From: CAIYTF01 sp963664845
GTDB lineage: Bacteria; Bacteroidota; Ignavibacteria; Ignavibacteriales; Ignavibacteriaceae
Assembly (NCBI GenBank): GCA_963664845.1
Contig: OY761615.1
Coordinates: forward strand, 5,518,001-5,582,000
Reading direction: 5' to 3'
Length of the DNA stretch: 64,000 bases
In this document: positions 1-9,595 of the stretch, in pieces
Layout: every line of letters begins with the position of its first letter
How positions within the stretch are numbered: the stretch's first letter is position 1
Notes under the pieces: generated by a model
What the model saw: only the letters and a program-made list of their open reading frames with translations
Database searches by the model: none
What the model was told of the DNA's origin: nothing
Made by a program: the position numbers and the translations under genes

Positions 1-63
1 GGCGGAACAAAACTGTATGTATTGTATCCATTCAGACTCGATGTGGGGTTTGCGATTTTTTAG
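1..63 (+). CDS. C-terminus of a possible outer-membrane protein (partial)
   Basis: Only the last 20 codons are in the window, ending at TAG 61-63. The frame ends in RLDVGFAIF, with alternating hydrophobic residues and a terminal Phe, as in the last strand of BamA-like and other outer-membrane beta-barrels. The fragment is too short for a firm call. The other plus frames are also open for about 100-150 bases, so the frame choice is an inference. Confidence 0.3.
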   Translation, partial: GGTKLYVLYPFRLDVGFAIF

Positions 64-408
64 TGGTAAACCCTATAATCTTGTCGTTTCAATTACGAAA
101 GAGCGGGGTGAAAGTCCAGAATTGTCATGTGAATAGTACAAAATAATACAATTTAGGGGTTATTACTGACAAATTGGAAGCATTTTCATTATGAAGAGTA
201 AACTCCATTGTTTGTGCATCTACCCGCCTCACAGAATAAGCAAAACTTTTTATATAAAAAGTCTAAGCGAAATTCTTTATATTTCATGTCTATTTTGAAG
301 AAAATTTCGAGTTTTTGATTTATAACAGGATATATGAACTATTAATTTCAAGAGGAAGCAGCATTCGAACCCCATAAACTAAACGGAAGATTAAATGCAC
401 GGGTACTC
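64..408. other. Intergenic stretch without recognised gene
   Basis: This A+T-rich spacer lies between the partial upstream gene and the HNH gene. I see no tRNA, no clear terminator and no ORF with coding character. The last 60 bases are open in frame with the HNH gene and read like a plausible N-terminal extension (residues such as LNARVLVLNQSYE), but no ATG is available there. Confidence 0.4.
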
Positions 409-894
409 GTGTTGAATCAGAGCTATGAAGCTTTATCGATTTGCACGGTAAAAAAGGCACTTATCCTGTTGATCCTGGCAAAAGCGGAACTGGTTTCCGA
501 GGATCACAAGAAAAAGATTAAATCTTTAAGGGCTGATTTTCCCTGGCCAAGTGTAATACGGTTGAAAAAATATGTTTCCATTCCGTATAAACAGGTAATA
601 TTGACCAGGCGAAATATTCTGAAAAGAGATAATTATAAGTGTGCCTATTGCGGCAGGGGTGACCTGCCACTTACAATAGATCACGTGATTCCTAAAGCCC
701 GCGGTGGAAAAGATACTTGGGAAAATCTGGTTTGTGCATGCACTAAATGCAATAACCAAAAAGGAAACCGAACACCGGCTGAGGCTGAATTAAAATTATT
801 GCAAAAACCCTATGTGCCGAATCATATTTTATTTATCAAAAACACCGTCGGTAAAGTAGACGAAAACTGGAAACCTTATTTATTTGTGAATTAA
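409..894 (+). CDS. HNH endonuclease family protein
   Basis: This is a 161-residue HNH nuclease-fold protein. The C-terminal half has a CAYCG knuckle near residue 77, the HNH core (TIDHVIPKARGG, then WENLVCACTKCN) and a second CxxC, which together form the zinc-bound beta-beta-alpha metal finger. The N-terminal half (LNQSYEALSICTVKKAL) is typical of a chromosomal HNH family widespread in Bacteroidota and related phyla, whose exact role is not established. The start is uncertain: GTG at 409 is the first usable start, although family-like residues (NARVLV) continue upstream in the same frame after a stop at 343. The next gene, trpS, starts 14 bases downstream, so co-transcription is likely. Confidence 0.8.
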   Translation: MLNQSYEALSICTVKKALILLILAKAELVSEDHKKKIKSLRADFPWPSVIRLKKYVSIPYKQVILTRRNILKRDNYKCAYCGRGDLPLTIDHVIPKARGGKDTWENLVCACTKCNNQKGNRTPAEAELKLLQKPYVPNHILFIKNTVGKVDENWKPYLFVN

Positions 895-908
895 TTAATA
901 TTGAGTGA

Positions 909-1889
909 ATGCAGAAGAAAATTATATTAAGTGGAATGCGCCCTACCGGGAAGCTCCACATCGGACATTATGTTGGTGCTCTTGAAAATTGGATACGATT
1001 GCAAAACGATTTTCAAAATTATCATCTCATAGCAGATTATCATGTTTTAACAACGAACCTTGATACAACAAACATTTACACAGATTCCATCGACATGCTG
1101 CTTGATTGGCTGGCAGCGGGTATCGATCCGGAAAAGAGCCCTGTGTTCAGACAATCTCAGGTCAAAGAGCATTGTGAGCTTCAGCTTATTTTTGCGATGT
1201 TGATCACTGTTAACCGTTTGGAAAGAAATCCGACGTTGAAGGATCAGATAAAGGATTTAACAATTGACAACGTTGTTTATGGTCATTTGGGCTACCCGGT
1301 TTTACAGGCAGCCGACATACTCTTATATAAGGGCAATGTAGTTCCTGTAGGAGAAGATCAGGTGCCGCATGTTGAGATCACGCGGGAACTGGCGCGGAGA
1401 TTCAATAATCAGTATGGTGAAGTATTTCCCGAGCCTGAACCACTTTTGACAAAAACACCGCGCCTTATCGGGCTGGACGGTAATGCCAAGATGAGCAAGT
1501 CCCTGGGTAATACCATCCTGTTGTCTGATACCAGTGTGGAGATTACGCAGAAGTTGAAGAAAGCGGTGACCGATACCTTGAAATTAAGGAAGGGTGATCC
1601 CGGCCGACCGGAAGTGTGCGTCGTCTATTCGTACCATCAGAAGTTTAATGAAGCGGAAAAGGAAGAAATTGCAGTTGATTGCCGCTCCGGAAAACTGGGA
1701 TGCGTTGATTGCAAGCTTAGATGTGCCGCTAAAATTGATTCCTTCCTGAAACCTGTCTATGAAAAGAGGCAAGAACTTGCAACCCAGACTGATTATCTCC
1801 TGGGTGTATTGAACGATGGTGAAACCAAGGCGAGATTAGTTGCTTCTGAAACCATGGCACAAGTACGATCAGCCATGAAAATCGGATAA
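909..1889 (+). CDS. trpS: Tryptophanyl-tRNA synthetase
   Basis: This 326-residue class I aminoacyl-tRNA synthetase charges tRNA-Trp in the cytoplasm. The class I signatures are plain: PTGKLHIGHYVGAL (HIGH box, residues about 12-25) and KMSKSLGN (KMSKS loop, near residue 195). The length matches the bacterial TrpRS family (about 325-345). The TrpRS substrate-pocket region (PVLQAADILLY, VPVGEDQVPHVE) is also present. The scpA start lies 3 bases after the stop, so trpS probably heads or belongs to a trpS-scpA-scpB-rluB transcription unit. Confidence 0.96.
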   Translation: MQKKIILSGMRPTGKLHIGHYVGALENWIRLQNDFQNYHLIADYHVLTTNLDTTNIYTDSIDMLLDWLAAGIDPEKSPVFRQSQVKEHCELQLIFAMLITVNRLERNPTLKDQIKDLTIDNVVYGHLGYPVLQAADILLYKGNVVPVGEDQVPHVEITRELARRFNNQYGEVFPEPEPLLTKTPRLIGLDGNAKMSKSLGNTILLSDTSVEITQKLKKAVTDTLKLRKGDPGRPEVCVVYSYHQKFNEAEKEEIAVDCRSGKLGCVDCKLRCAAKIDSFLKPVYEKRQELATQTDYLLGVLNDGETKARLVASETMAQVRSAMKIG

Positions 1890-1892
1890 CCC

Positions 1893-2633
1893 TTGTACAA
1901 GATCAAGCTCGATCATTTTGAAGGACCTCTCGATCTGCTTCTCTTTTTTATAAAGAGAGACGAAGTTGATATCTATGATATTCCCATTGCAAAAATCACG
2001 GGCGAATTTCTTTCTTACGTTCACCTGATAAAGATACTTGATCTTGAAATAGCAGGCGACTTCATTTTGATGGCATCAACACTGATGCACATAAAGGTAC
2101 GACTGCTGCTGCCACGGGAGATAGATGAGAAAGGCGAGGAGATTGACCCACGGGCCGAACTGGTGCAGCGTCTCCTTGAATATAAACGTTACAAGGAGAT
2201 GTCTGAAGAGCTTAGCTTTTTCGAATCCACTCAAAGGAAAATATTCTGGCGTGGAAATTATGAAGCAGATGTGAAAGAAGAGCCGCCGGAATATGCTACG
2301 CTCCTGAAAAATGTTTCTGTTTATGATCTTGCCAAGGTCTTTAAACGGGTTCTCGACAATGTAAAAAAAGAGATTGTACACGAGGTTAAATTGCCTTCCG
2401 TGTCAATTGACGAACAAATTACATTCATAACCGGTAAACTTGAGAAGTTTAAGGAACTTCATTTCCTTAGCTTAATTAACGAAGTACGCGAACGACTGAG
2501 AATTGTTGTGACTTTTATAGCCATTCTTGAATTGGTGAAGTCGCAGATAATAGGGATTCGCGAATCTGAAGATTTTAACGATTTTGTAATATACCTTATA
2601 CCTGATGGAACACACATATCAGAACGTCCTTGA
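1893..2633 (+). CDS. scpA: Segregation and condensation protein A
   Basis: ScpA is the kleisin of the bacterial SMC-ScpAB condensin, which organises and helps segregate the nucleoid. The N-terminal kleisin signature FEGPLDLLLFFIKRDEVDIYDIPIAKIT is present in pieces at residues 9-37, and the C-terminal winged-helix region ends near LEFVKSQ-type residues (LELVKSQ). The 246-residue length is normal. The start is TTG at 1893, because no ATG lies between the trpS stop and the conserved N-terminus. The 3' end overlaps scpB by 29 bases, so the partners are translationally coupled. Confidence 0.93.
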   Translation: MYKIKLDHFEGPLDLLLFFIKRDEVDIYDIPIAKITGEFLSYVHLIKILDLEIAGDFILMASTLMHIKVRLLLPREIDEKGEEIDPRAELVQRLLEYKRYKEMSEELSFFESTQRKIFWRGNYEADVKEEPPEYATLLKNVSVYDLAKVFKRVLDNVKKEIVHEVKLPSVSIDEQITFITGKLEKFKELHFLSLINEVRERLRIVVTFIAILELVKSQIIGIRESEDFNDFVIYLIPDGTHISERP

Positions 2634-3258
2634 GGCGATTATCTTTTCCTCTGATGAACCCATTAAACCCGCGGAGATCGTCCGCGCCATAAAAGGAATT
2701 GACGGGGAGGATTCGGAAATATCCGAATCCGACATCGACACCTCGGTTGAAACTTTGAATGCACTTTATGCAGAGTCAAAAAGGCCATTCCATATTCAAC
2801 GAATTGCTGAGGGATACCTTTTTGCTACTAAACCGGATTTTGCCAAATACCTTGGCTTTCTTTCATCTGAAAGAAGTAAGCGCCGGTTAAGTCAGGCCGC
2901 TCTTGAAACGCTGGCTATTATCGCCTATAAACAACCGATGACAAAGCCGGAAATCGAGTCGATACGTGGTGTTAATGCAGATTACACCATCAATACGCTT
3001 TTGGAAAAAAATCTGGTCGCTATATCGGGACGTTCTGAAACCATTGGACGACCACTGCTCTATGTGACAACAGAGGAGTTTTTGAAATATTTTGGTTTAA
3101 ATAAAGTGAGTGATCTTCCCAAGCCGCGTGAGCTTGAAGAGATAATGCAGGATGAAGATTTCCTCGAACAGAAAAGAAAGTTATTAATGAATACAGTAGA
3201 AGAGAGTATGGAAACAGAAATCGAGGAAAGTGCGGGTGGTGAAGATGCGACTGAATAA
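2605..3258 (+). CDS. scpB: Segregation and condensation protein B
   Basis: ScpB dimers bind the ScpA kleisin within the SMC condensin complex. The 217-residue product shows the tandem winged-helix fold of the family, with the hallmark stretch LSQAALETLAIIAYKQPMTK followed by EIESIRGVNADYTI (about residues 94-128) and GRPLLYVTTEEFLKYF. The C-terminal tail is acidic and poorly conserved, as usual. The start at 2605 lies inside scpA and the stop at 3258 overlaps the downstream pseudouridine synthase gene, indicating a tight operon. Confidence 0.94.
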   Translation: MEHTYQNVLEAIIFSSDEPIKPAEIVRAIKGIDGEDSEISESDIDTSVETLNALYAESKRPFHIQRIAEGYLFATKPDFAKYLGFLSSERSKRRLSQAALETLAIIAYKQPMTKPEIESIRGVNADYTINTLLEKNLVAISGRSETIGRPLLYVTTEEFLKYFGLNKVSDLPKPRELEEIMQDEDFLEQKRKLLMNTVEESMETEIEESAGGEDATE

Positions 3259-3940
3259 GTTTTTGGCAAGCGTGGGCGTTGCCTCCCGGCGCAAAGCGGA
3301 TGACCTGATTGCATCCGGCAGAATTGAAGTGAACAAAAAAGTGGTTGTTGAACTGGGTTTCCAGGTTGACCCCGGGAAAGATATTGTTCAGGTTGATGGT
3401 GAGTTGGTAAAATACGTGAAACGTGTGTATTACCTTCTCAACAAACCCAAAGGCTTTGTTACAACAACAGATGATGAAAAGGGCAGACCAACAGTTATTT
3501 CACTGGTTCCTCCCGGGAAGGGTTTATTTCCGGTCGGCCGGTTGGATATGAACACCACGGGAGCTTTAATAATAACCAATGATGGGGACTTTGCCAATCA
3601 GATATTACACCCCTCTTTTGGTAAAAAGAGGGTCTATGTGGCTAAATTGTCACGCCCTATCTCACCGGAGACAGGAAAACGTCTTCAGAAAGGCATTCAG
3701 CTCGAGGGCAGACAATCGCGTTTCATCGAGTTTGAGATTATATCCAAAGATGGAAATACCGTAAGGGTCTCTACATTGGAAGGCAGAAACCATTTTGTGA
3801 AAAAAATGTTTGAGACTATCGGATTGTTCGTAAACGAGCTGCATCGTGAATCGTTCGCGGGTTTCAATTTGCACGATATGCCTACCGGAGCTTACCGGAT
3901 CATTTCCGATGGCGAAATAGAAAAAATTAAAGCCAAATAA
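3245..3940 (+). CDS. rluB: Ribosomal large-subunit pseudouridine synthase (RluB/RsuA family)
   Basis: The enzyme isomerises uridine to pseudouridine in 23S rRNA. It has an N-terminal S4 RNA-binding domain (MRLNKFLASVGVASRRKADDLI) and a catalytic domain with the GRLDMNTTGALI motif, whose Asp is the nucleophile, then the family motif EGRNHFVKKMFE. I chose ATG at 3245 because family members start MRLNKFLA; the open frame extends to 3230. The 231-residue length fits RluB. It lies in the scpA-scpB-rluB order common in Gram-negative and FCB genomes. Confidence 0.93.
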   Translation: MRLNKFLASVGVASRRKADDLIASGRIEVNKKVVVELGFQVDPGKDIVQVDGELVKYVKRVYYLLNKPKGFVTTTDDEKGRPTVISLVPPGKGLFPVGRLDMNTTGALIITNDGDFANQILHPSFGKKRVYVAKLSRPISPETGKRLQKGIQLEGRQSRFIEFEIISKDGNTVRVSTLEGRNHFVKKMFETIGLFVNELHRESFAGFNLHDMPTGAYRIISDGEIEKIKAK

Positions 3941-3942
3941 GT

Positions 3943-5454
3943 ATGATGAATCGTTTATCAACTGGATTACTACTGTTTGTTTTCTTTGCAGTTGGAAATA
4001 CCTTTGCGCAAGAGGCAAGGCAGGATTCAGTTACCCGATACTCCTATGCAACTGTTAAGGAATTCTGGGATCAGTTAGATGACATCTTCGAAGATCAGAA
4101 CTTTGCATCTGCCAATTGGGGTGTGGTGATTCAATCTTTGTCGAATGGTGAATATTTCTACAAGCGCAATGAAGATAAACTCTTTATGCCGGCATCAAAT
4201 CTTAAACTATTCACTACAGCAACAGCGCTCAATACACTGGGCAAGGATTACAGATTCAAGACGGAGATTTATCGTCGGGGGGAAATGGACGGTTCGGTTC
4301 TAAAAGGTGATTTGATAATTCGCGGCTTTGGAGATCCATCCATTTCGGGCAGATTCTATAATGATGAAATCACCAAGGTGTTTTCCAACTGGGCAGATTC
4401 TCTACAAGAGCTGGGGATTGATGAAATTAGAGGACAGATTATTGGTGATGATAACGCATTTGATGAGGTTGGGCTTGGTGAAGGTTGGGCTTGGGACACC
4501 GAGTCAGAATGGTATGCTGCACCTTCGGGTGCATTGTCATTAAATGATAATTGTGTGGAAATATTTATTAAACCGGGGCAAGTGGGTCAGAGAGCTGTAA
4601 TTGAATATCTGCCATTTAATAAGTACACAACAATTATTAATAAAGTGATCACGGCACCGAAGGACTCTGCCAGTTCTGGTTCAATCACAGTACATCGGGA
4701 ACGTGGTACAAATATTATTTCAGTAGTGGGAATTATTACTGAAGCCAGCAAACCGCAAAAATTTTTTGCATCTGTTAATAATCCCACGCAGTTTTTTGTG
4801 GTGGTTCTCAAAGATGTTCTTCAAAAGAAAGGAATTCAGGTTCGCGGTTTTGGAATCGATGTTGATGACTTGAGTGAATCACTTGACTATTCTCAAATGA
4901 AATTGCTGTTTAAGCATTATTCGCCGCCCTTGTATTCACTGATACGCATAATTAACAAGGATAGTCAGAATTTATTCGCTGAGCAATTGCTTAAAGTTAT
5001 GGGCTATGAGAAGGAACGTTTCGGTTCAGCGAGGAACGGGTTGCGGGTTGTGAGTAAATATCTCGAAACCATTGGCAACAATACCGACAATTTTAATATG
5101 GTAGACGGCTCCGGACTTTCACGATTGAATCTGGTTTCGCCAAAGCAAATAGTTAATTTGCTCTCTTTCATGCAGCGCAGTGAATCGTTTGATTATTTCT
5201 ATTCATCACTTCCTGTTGCAGGTGTTGATGGCACACTGGCTAACCGACTGCAAAAAACGAAGGCGGAAGGCAATGTCCGGGGCAAAACCGGCTATCTTGA
5301 TGGCGTGAGAAGCTTATCGGGATACTTATTCACCGGCGACAAAGAACTTGTTGCCTTTTCGATGATCGTTAATAATTTTACTGCACCGATGAAACTTGCA
5401 GAGAATCTGCAGGATCTTGTGTGCATCAGACTGTCAAATTTTAGAAGAAAATAA
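3943..5454 (+). CDS. dacB: D-alanyl-D-alanine carboxypeptidase / PBP4 (peptidase S13)
   Basis: This periplasmic low-molecular-weight penicillin-binding protein trims or hydrolyses peptide crosslinks in peptidoglycan. The N-terminus is a Sec signal peptide (two Met, hydrophobic core, then FAQEA near residue 24). The three active-site motifs are SNLK (in MPASNLKLFTTATAL), S-x-N-like DGSGLSRLN, and KTG (RGKTGYLDG), in the right order and spacing for S13 enzymes with the large inserted domain between the first two. The length of 503 residues is typical. It starts 2 bases after rluB. Confidence 0.93.
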   Translation: MMNRLSTGLLLFVFFAVGNTFAQEARQDSVTRYSYATVKEFWDQLDDIFEDQNFASANWGVVIQSLSNGEYFYKRNEDKLFMPASNLKLFTTATALNTLGKDYRFKTEIYRRGEMDGSVLKGDLIIRGFGDPSISGRFYNDEITKVFSNWADSLQELGIDEIRGQIIGDDNAFDEVGLGEGWAWDTESEWYAAPSGALSLNDNCVEIFIKPGQVGQRAVIEYLPFNKYTTIINKVITAPKDSASSGSITVHRERGTNIISVVGIITEASKPQKFFASVNNPTQFFVVVLKDVLQKKGIQVRGFGIDVDDLSESLDYSQMKLLFKHYSPPLYSLIRIINKDSQNLFAEQLLKVMGYEKERFGSARNGLRVVSKYLETIGNNTDNFNMVDGSGLSRLNLVSPKQIVNLLSFMQRSESFDYFYSSLPVAGVDGTLANRLQKTKAEGNVRGKTGYLDGVRSLSGYLFTGDKELVAFSMIVNNFTAPMKLAENLQDLVCIRLSNFRRK

Positions 5455-5466
5455 TTGGAGTATATT

Positions 5467-6975
5467 GTGGACCAACAGCAAAATGAAGATGTAAATGCGC
5501 TTATCCAGAGAAGACTGGAAGAGATTGAGGAATTAAAGAAACGAAACATAGAGCCATTTGCTTATTCATTTGGTGATATAGTCACATCGGTTAAAATTAA
5601 AGCAGGGTTCAAAGAAGACGAACAGCAAACCGTTTCTGCAGCCGGAAGGATTATGGCAATCAGAAAAATGGGAAAGGCATCGTTTGTCCATTTACAGGAT
5701 GAAGCTGGCAAGATTCAACTTTACCTGAAAAGAGATGACCTCGGTGAAATGTATGAAAATTTCAAACTGCTGGATATTGGTGATATTGTCGGCGTAAAGG
5801 GCTTTGTTTTCAGGACAAAAACCGGCGAGATATCCATTCATGTTCAGGAGCTTACCCTTTTAACAAAATCCATTCGTCCCATTCCCATTGCCAAAGAAGT
5901 GACCGATGAGCAGGGAAACAAGGTGATTCATGATCAGTTTGTGGATAAAGAATTGCGATATCGCCAACGGTATGTTGACTTGATCGTAAACCCTGAAGTG
6001 CGCGAAGTATTCAAAAAAAGGAGTCAGATCATTTCGTCAATGCGGGAATTTCTGAATTCACATGAAATTCTTGAAGTGGAAACACCGGTATTGCAATCTC
6101 TTTATGGCGGAGCATCAGCTCGCCCCTTTATCACTCATCATAATGCACTTGACGTTCCTTTCTATCTCCGCATTGCGGACGAGCTCTATTTGAAACGGCT
6201 TATCGTTGGCGGGTTCCATGCAGTGTATGAAATATCCAAGGACTTTAGGAATGAAGGAATGGATAAAACGCACAATCCGGAATTTACTATGATGGAAGTG
6301 TACGTGGCTTACCGTGACTATATCTGGATGATGGAATTTGTTGAGAATATGTTCGCGGCCATAGCAGAAAAGGTGTTTGGTTCACTTAAGTTCAAATTTG
6401 AGGATACTGAGATCGACTTCACACCGCCCTGGAACCGTATATCCATGATCGATTCAATTAAGGAAAAGACCGGCAAAAACGTGCTTGAACTTACTGATGA
6501 TGAATTGCTTGATGTTGCACGAGCTAACGGTGTGCCAATTACCGGCAAACAAAGTCGTGGTAAACTCATTGATGAAATTTTTGAAGTTACCGTTCAGTCA
6601 ACTTTGATTCAACCGACTTTCATCACCGAGTACCCAATTGAAATGTCACCTCTTGCAAAGAAACACCGTTCAAAAGAAGGTATTGTAGAGCGATTTGAAG
6701 GATTTGTCGCGGGCCGTGAAATTTGCAACGCTTTCAGTGAACTGAACGACCCAGTTGATCAGAAGAACCGTTTCCTCGATCAGGTGAAAGCCCGGGAAGC
6801 AGGGGATGATGAGGCCCAGCAAGTTGATGAGGATTTTGTTAGAGCTCTGGAATACGGAATGCCGCCCACCGCGGGATTAGGAATAGGTATTGACAGGTTG
6901 GTAATGTTATTTACCAATCAATCATCAATTCGTGATGTTCTGTTCTTCCCACAGATGAAACCTGAGAAACAATAG
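5467..6975 (+). CDS. lysS: Lysyl-tRNA synthetase, class II
   Basis: LysRS attaches lysine to tRNA-Lys. It has an N-terminal OB-fold anticodon-binding domain (AAGRIMAIRKMGKASFVHLQD), class II motif 2 (FRNEGMDKTHNPEFTMMEVY) and motif 3 (GLGIGIDRLVMLFTNQ). I prefer GTG at 5467 as start, because GGAG at 5457-5460 is an ideal Shine-Dalgarno for it; the frame is open back to TTG 5455, which would place the SD inside the gene. The product is then 502 residues, normal for bacterial LysRS. Confidence 0.95.
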   Translation: MDQQQNEDVNALIQRRLEEIEELKKRNIEPFAYSFGDIVTSVKIKAGFKEDEQQTVSAAGRIMAIRKMGKASFVHLQDEAGKIQLYLKRDDLGEMYENFKLLDIGDIVGVKGFVFRTKTGEISIHVQELTLLTKSIRPIPIAKEVTDEQGNKVIHDQFVDKELRYRQRYVDLIVNPEVREVFKKRSQIISSMREFLNSHEILEVETPVLQSLYGGASARPFITHHNALDVPFYLRIADELYLKRLIVGGFHAVYEISKDFRNEGMDKTHNPEFTMMEVYVAYRDYIWMMEFVENMFAAIAEKVFGSLKFKFEDTEIDFTPPWNRISMIDSIKEKTGKNVLELTDDELLDVARANGVPITGKQSRGKLIDEIFEVTVQSTLIQPTFITEYPIEMSPLAKKHRSKEGIVERFEGFVAGREICNAFSELNDPVDQKNRFLDQVKAREAGDDEAQQVDEDFVRALEYGMPPTAGLGIGIDRLVMLFTNQSSIRDVLFFPQMKPEKQ

Positions 6976-7056
6976 AGAAGGGACCTGAATAAGTTTTTGG
7001 ATATCCGGGATTCAAAGCGGGTCCCGGTATTTTGAATATAATTTACTTTTGAATTG

Positions 7057-7776
7057 ATGTATAGTTTTATTATCCCCACTTTAAATGAAGAGACGCTTCT
7101 TCCTGGTTTATTGACACAGTTATGTGCAGGAAGGGAAGAACAGGGTATCCCATTTGAAATTATCGTATCCGATGGTGGAAGCACCGACAAGACACTGGCA
7201 ATTGCCCGAAGTTACCCCGTTACTGTTATAGCCCTCTCTGAAGGAAAAGACAAGATACCTAAAGGGAAGAACCGCGGCGCAAAGATCGCAACCGGTCAGA
7301 ATCTCATTTTTATATGTGCTGATATCAGGTTTGCGAACCTGAAAAAATTCCTCAAATTGGTGGAGAGAGAGATGAGCAGCGGCACAATCGCTATGACATT
7401 CCCTGTTGAGGTATTTCCAGAAGAACGAAAACTTACCGATATTTTTTTCCATGGATTTTACAACCGGTATTTTCACCTGTTGAACATATTCGGGATTGGT
7501 TTCGGTCGCGGCGAGTGCCAGGTTATCAAGCGAACCATTTTTGAAAAAATCAATGGTTTTCAAGAGCATCTTGCAGCCGGTGAGGACTTTGATTTATTCC
7601 GCAGAACCGTTAAATACGGAAAAATTAAATTTTGTACAAAAACGGTTGTTTATGAATCACCAAGGCGGTACCGTAAATTTGGTTATTGGAAAGTAGTGCA
7701 AATGTGGTCAAAAAACGCATTTAGTGTCATTAAAAGTAACGAATCCTTCTCAAAAGAATGGGAGCAGGTAAGGTGA
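7057..7776 (+). CDS. Glycosyltransferase family 2
   Basis: This is a 239-residue GT-A fold transferase. It starts with the GT2 signature YSFIIPTLNEETLLPGLLTQL, has IIVSDGGSTDKTL (nucleotide-sugar binding) and a DxD-like region, and ends with GEDFDLFRR (the ED acceptor/base motif). The donor and acceptor cannot be read from the sequence. There is no C-terminal membrane segment, although one hydrophobic patch (FHLLNIFGIGFG) could be membrane-associated. The start is ATG 7057, preceded by an out-of-context TTG. It stands between lysS and the S41 protease with spacers of about 80 and 210 bases. Confidence 0.85.
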   Translation: MYSFIIPTLNEETLLPGLLTQLCAGREEQGIPFEIIVSDGGSTDKTLAIARSYPVTVIALSEGKDKIPKGKNRGAKIATGQNLIFICADIRFANLKKFLKLVEREMSSGTIAMTFPVEVFPEERKLTDIFFHGFYNRYFHLLNIFGIGFGRGECQVIKRTIFEKINGFQEHLAAGEDFDLFRRTVKYGKIKFCTKTVVYESPRRYRKFGYWKVVQMWSKNAFSVIKSNESFSKEWEQVR

Positions 7777-7990
7777 GCTGTTTGGTTATTGTTTCAAATT
7801 GAGACGATACCACCGCATAATCAACTTGATTATTAAAAGTTTGGGCTGTATGTTCGCTCACGAATATATGTTTTTTAAGATAAAGATGTTTATTACCTTC
7901 AAAAATGAGATAATTAATCTTTAGTGATAATAATAATGGCTGCAAAATTTTTTGAATCTAAAATATCTATAAGCTGCAATAAGGAGCTAA

Positions 7991-9595
7991 ATGGCTAAGA
8001 AGAACTTAAAAATCCCCGTAATGGTGATAATCATCCTTACAACCGGTATACTCTTGGGAACACAAATTCATAGGGTGTTTTCAGGTGATAATATTGTTGA
8101 AAGTCTGACTAAATTCAATAACGTACTGACCTATACACAAAAGTACTATTATGAAGATGTCGACTCGGAAAAACTGGTCGAAAATGCGATAAAAGGAATG
8201 TTGGATGAATTGGATCCACACTCCGTGTATATTCCGGTTAAGCAAATGCAGTCCGTTGAGGAAGAATTCCGCGGGGATTTTGAAGGAGTTGGCATTGAAT
8301 TTCAGGTTGTTAATGATACCTTGACCGTAGTGACTCCGATCACAGGAGGACCAAGCGAGGCCCTGGGAATTCAATCTGGTGACCGTATAACCAAAATTGA
8401 TGGCAAAGACTGTATTGGTATCACAAATGATGATGTACGTAAAAAACTTCGCGGGCCGAAGGGTTCCAAAGTTGTCGTTACTATTGCCCGTTTCGGTATT
8501 AAAGAATCCATTGTATATGATATAATCCGCGATAAAATTCCTCTTTATTCAGTTGATACTCATCTGATGCTGGACAAAAAAACCGGCTATGTGAGTGTTA
8601 ATCGATTTGCCGAAAAAACAACAGAAGAATTGGTGGAAGCATTACAGGACCTCAAGAACAAGGGAATGGAGCGGTTGGTGCTCGATTTAAGGAATAATCC
8701 GGGTGGATACCTCAATCAGGCTGTCCAAATTGCCGATCTTTTCCTTGATGGCACGAAAAAAATAGTCTACACTAAAGGCAGAAGAAAAGAGTTCGACGAA
8801 ATGTACACTGCCGGACGCCCCTCCGAATATGAGAAAATGCCATTAGTGGTTCTGATAAACAGGGGAAGCGCTTCAGCAAGTGAAATTGTTTCCGGTGCAA
8901 TTCAAGATTGGGACCGGGGTTTGATAGTCGGAGAAACTTCTTTTGGAAAAGGTTTGGTCCAACGGCAATTCACGCTTCCCGATGGAAGCGCAGTACGATT
9001 GACTATTTCCCAGTATTTTACACCGTCAGGCAGATGGATACAGAGGAAATACACCGACAAGAAGGCTTATTATGAGGATCTGATGACTCGTGAAGAGGGC
9101 GAGGGAGAGAATTATAAACATAATTCCGAGAAAGACTCAGCTCATCCACAGTACAAAACAAATGGCGGCCGGATGGTTTATGGTGGCGGAGGAATAACTC
9201 CTGATTATCTCACAAAAGCTGAGAAAATGACTGATTATACCGCATCACTGCTTCGGAAGAACGCTTTCTATCTCTATGCCTTACAATACATTGATGCACA
9301 TGGAAAAGATATTCAGAACGAATATAAAGAACTGGCTTCATTCCGCGATGGATTCAAACTTAGCGAAAAGGACATGAAAGACTTTATTGCATTCGCCCAG
9401 ACCAAGGATGCCAAGTTCGTTGAGAAGGATTACGAAAAAGAAAAAGATTATATCACCTACAGATTAAAGGCACAAATTGCCAGGAATTATTGGAAAAACG
9501 AAGGTTGGTATGCGGTTTTGCTTGGCGTCGACAAGCAACTGGAGAAAGCCTTAAGTTTATTCCCAAAGGCTGAAGAGATGGCAAAAGCCAGATGA
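7991..9595 (+). CDS. ctpA: C-terminal processing peptidase, S41 family (PDZ domain)
   Basis: This serine protease of the Prc/CtpA family acts on the periplasmic side. An N-terminal membrane anchor (VMVIIILTTGILLGTQIH, residues 11-28) is followed by the CTP N-region, a PDZ domain (about residues 85-165, GPSEALGIQSGDRITKIDG) and the S41 core. The Ser-Lys dyad is visible in GSASASEIVSGAIQDWDRG and SFGKGLVQ. The 534-residue length and the long C-terminal helical tail are common in Bacteroidota-type CtpA. A clear SD (AAGGAG) precedes ATG 7991. The next gene overlaps by 4 bases (ATGA), so the two are co-translated. Confidence 0.92.
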   Translation: MAKKNLKIPVMVIIILTTGILLGTQIHRVFSGDNIVESLTKFNNVLTYTQKYYYEDVDSEKLVENAIKGMLDELDPHSVYIPVKQMQSVEEEFRGDFEGVGIEFQVVNDTLTVVTPITGGPSEALGIQSGDRITKIDGKDCIGITNDDVRKKLRGPKGSKVVVTIARFGIKESIVYDIIRDKIPLYSVDTHLMLDKKTGYVSVNRFAEKTTEELVEALQDLKNKGMERLVLDLRNNPGGYLNQAVQIADLFLDGTKKIVYTKGRRKEFDEMYTAGRPSEYEKMPLVVLINRGSASASEIVSGAIQDWDRGLIVGETSFGKGLVQRQFTLPDGSAVRLTISQYFTPSGRWIQRKYTDKKAYYEDLMTREEGEGENYKHNSEKDSAHPQYKTNGGRMVYGGGGITPDYLTKAEKMTDYTASLLRKNAFYLYALQYIDAHGKDIQNEYKELASFRDGFKLSEKDMKDFIAFAQTKDAKFVEKDYEKEKDYITYRLKAQIARNYWKNEGWYAVLLGVDKQLEKALSLFPKAEEMAKAR

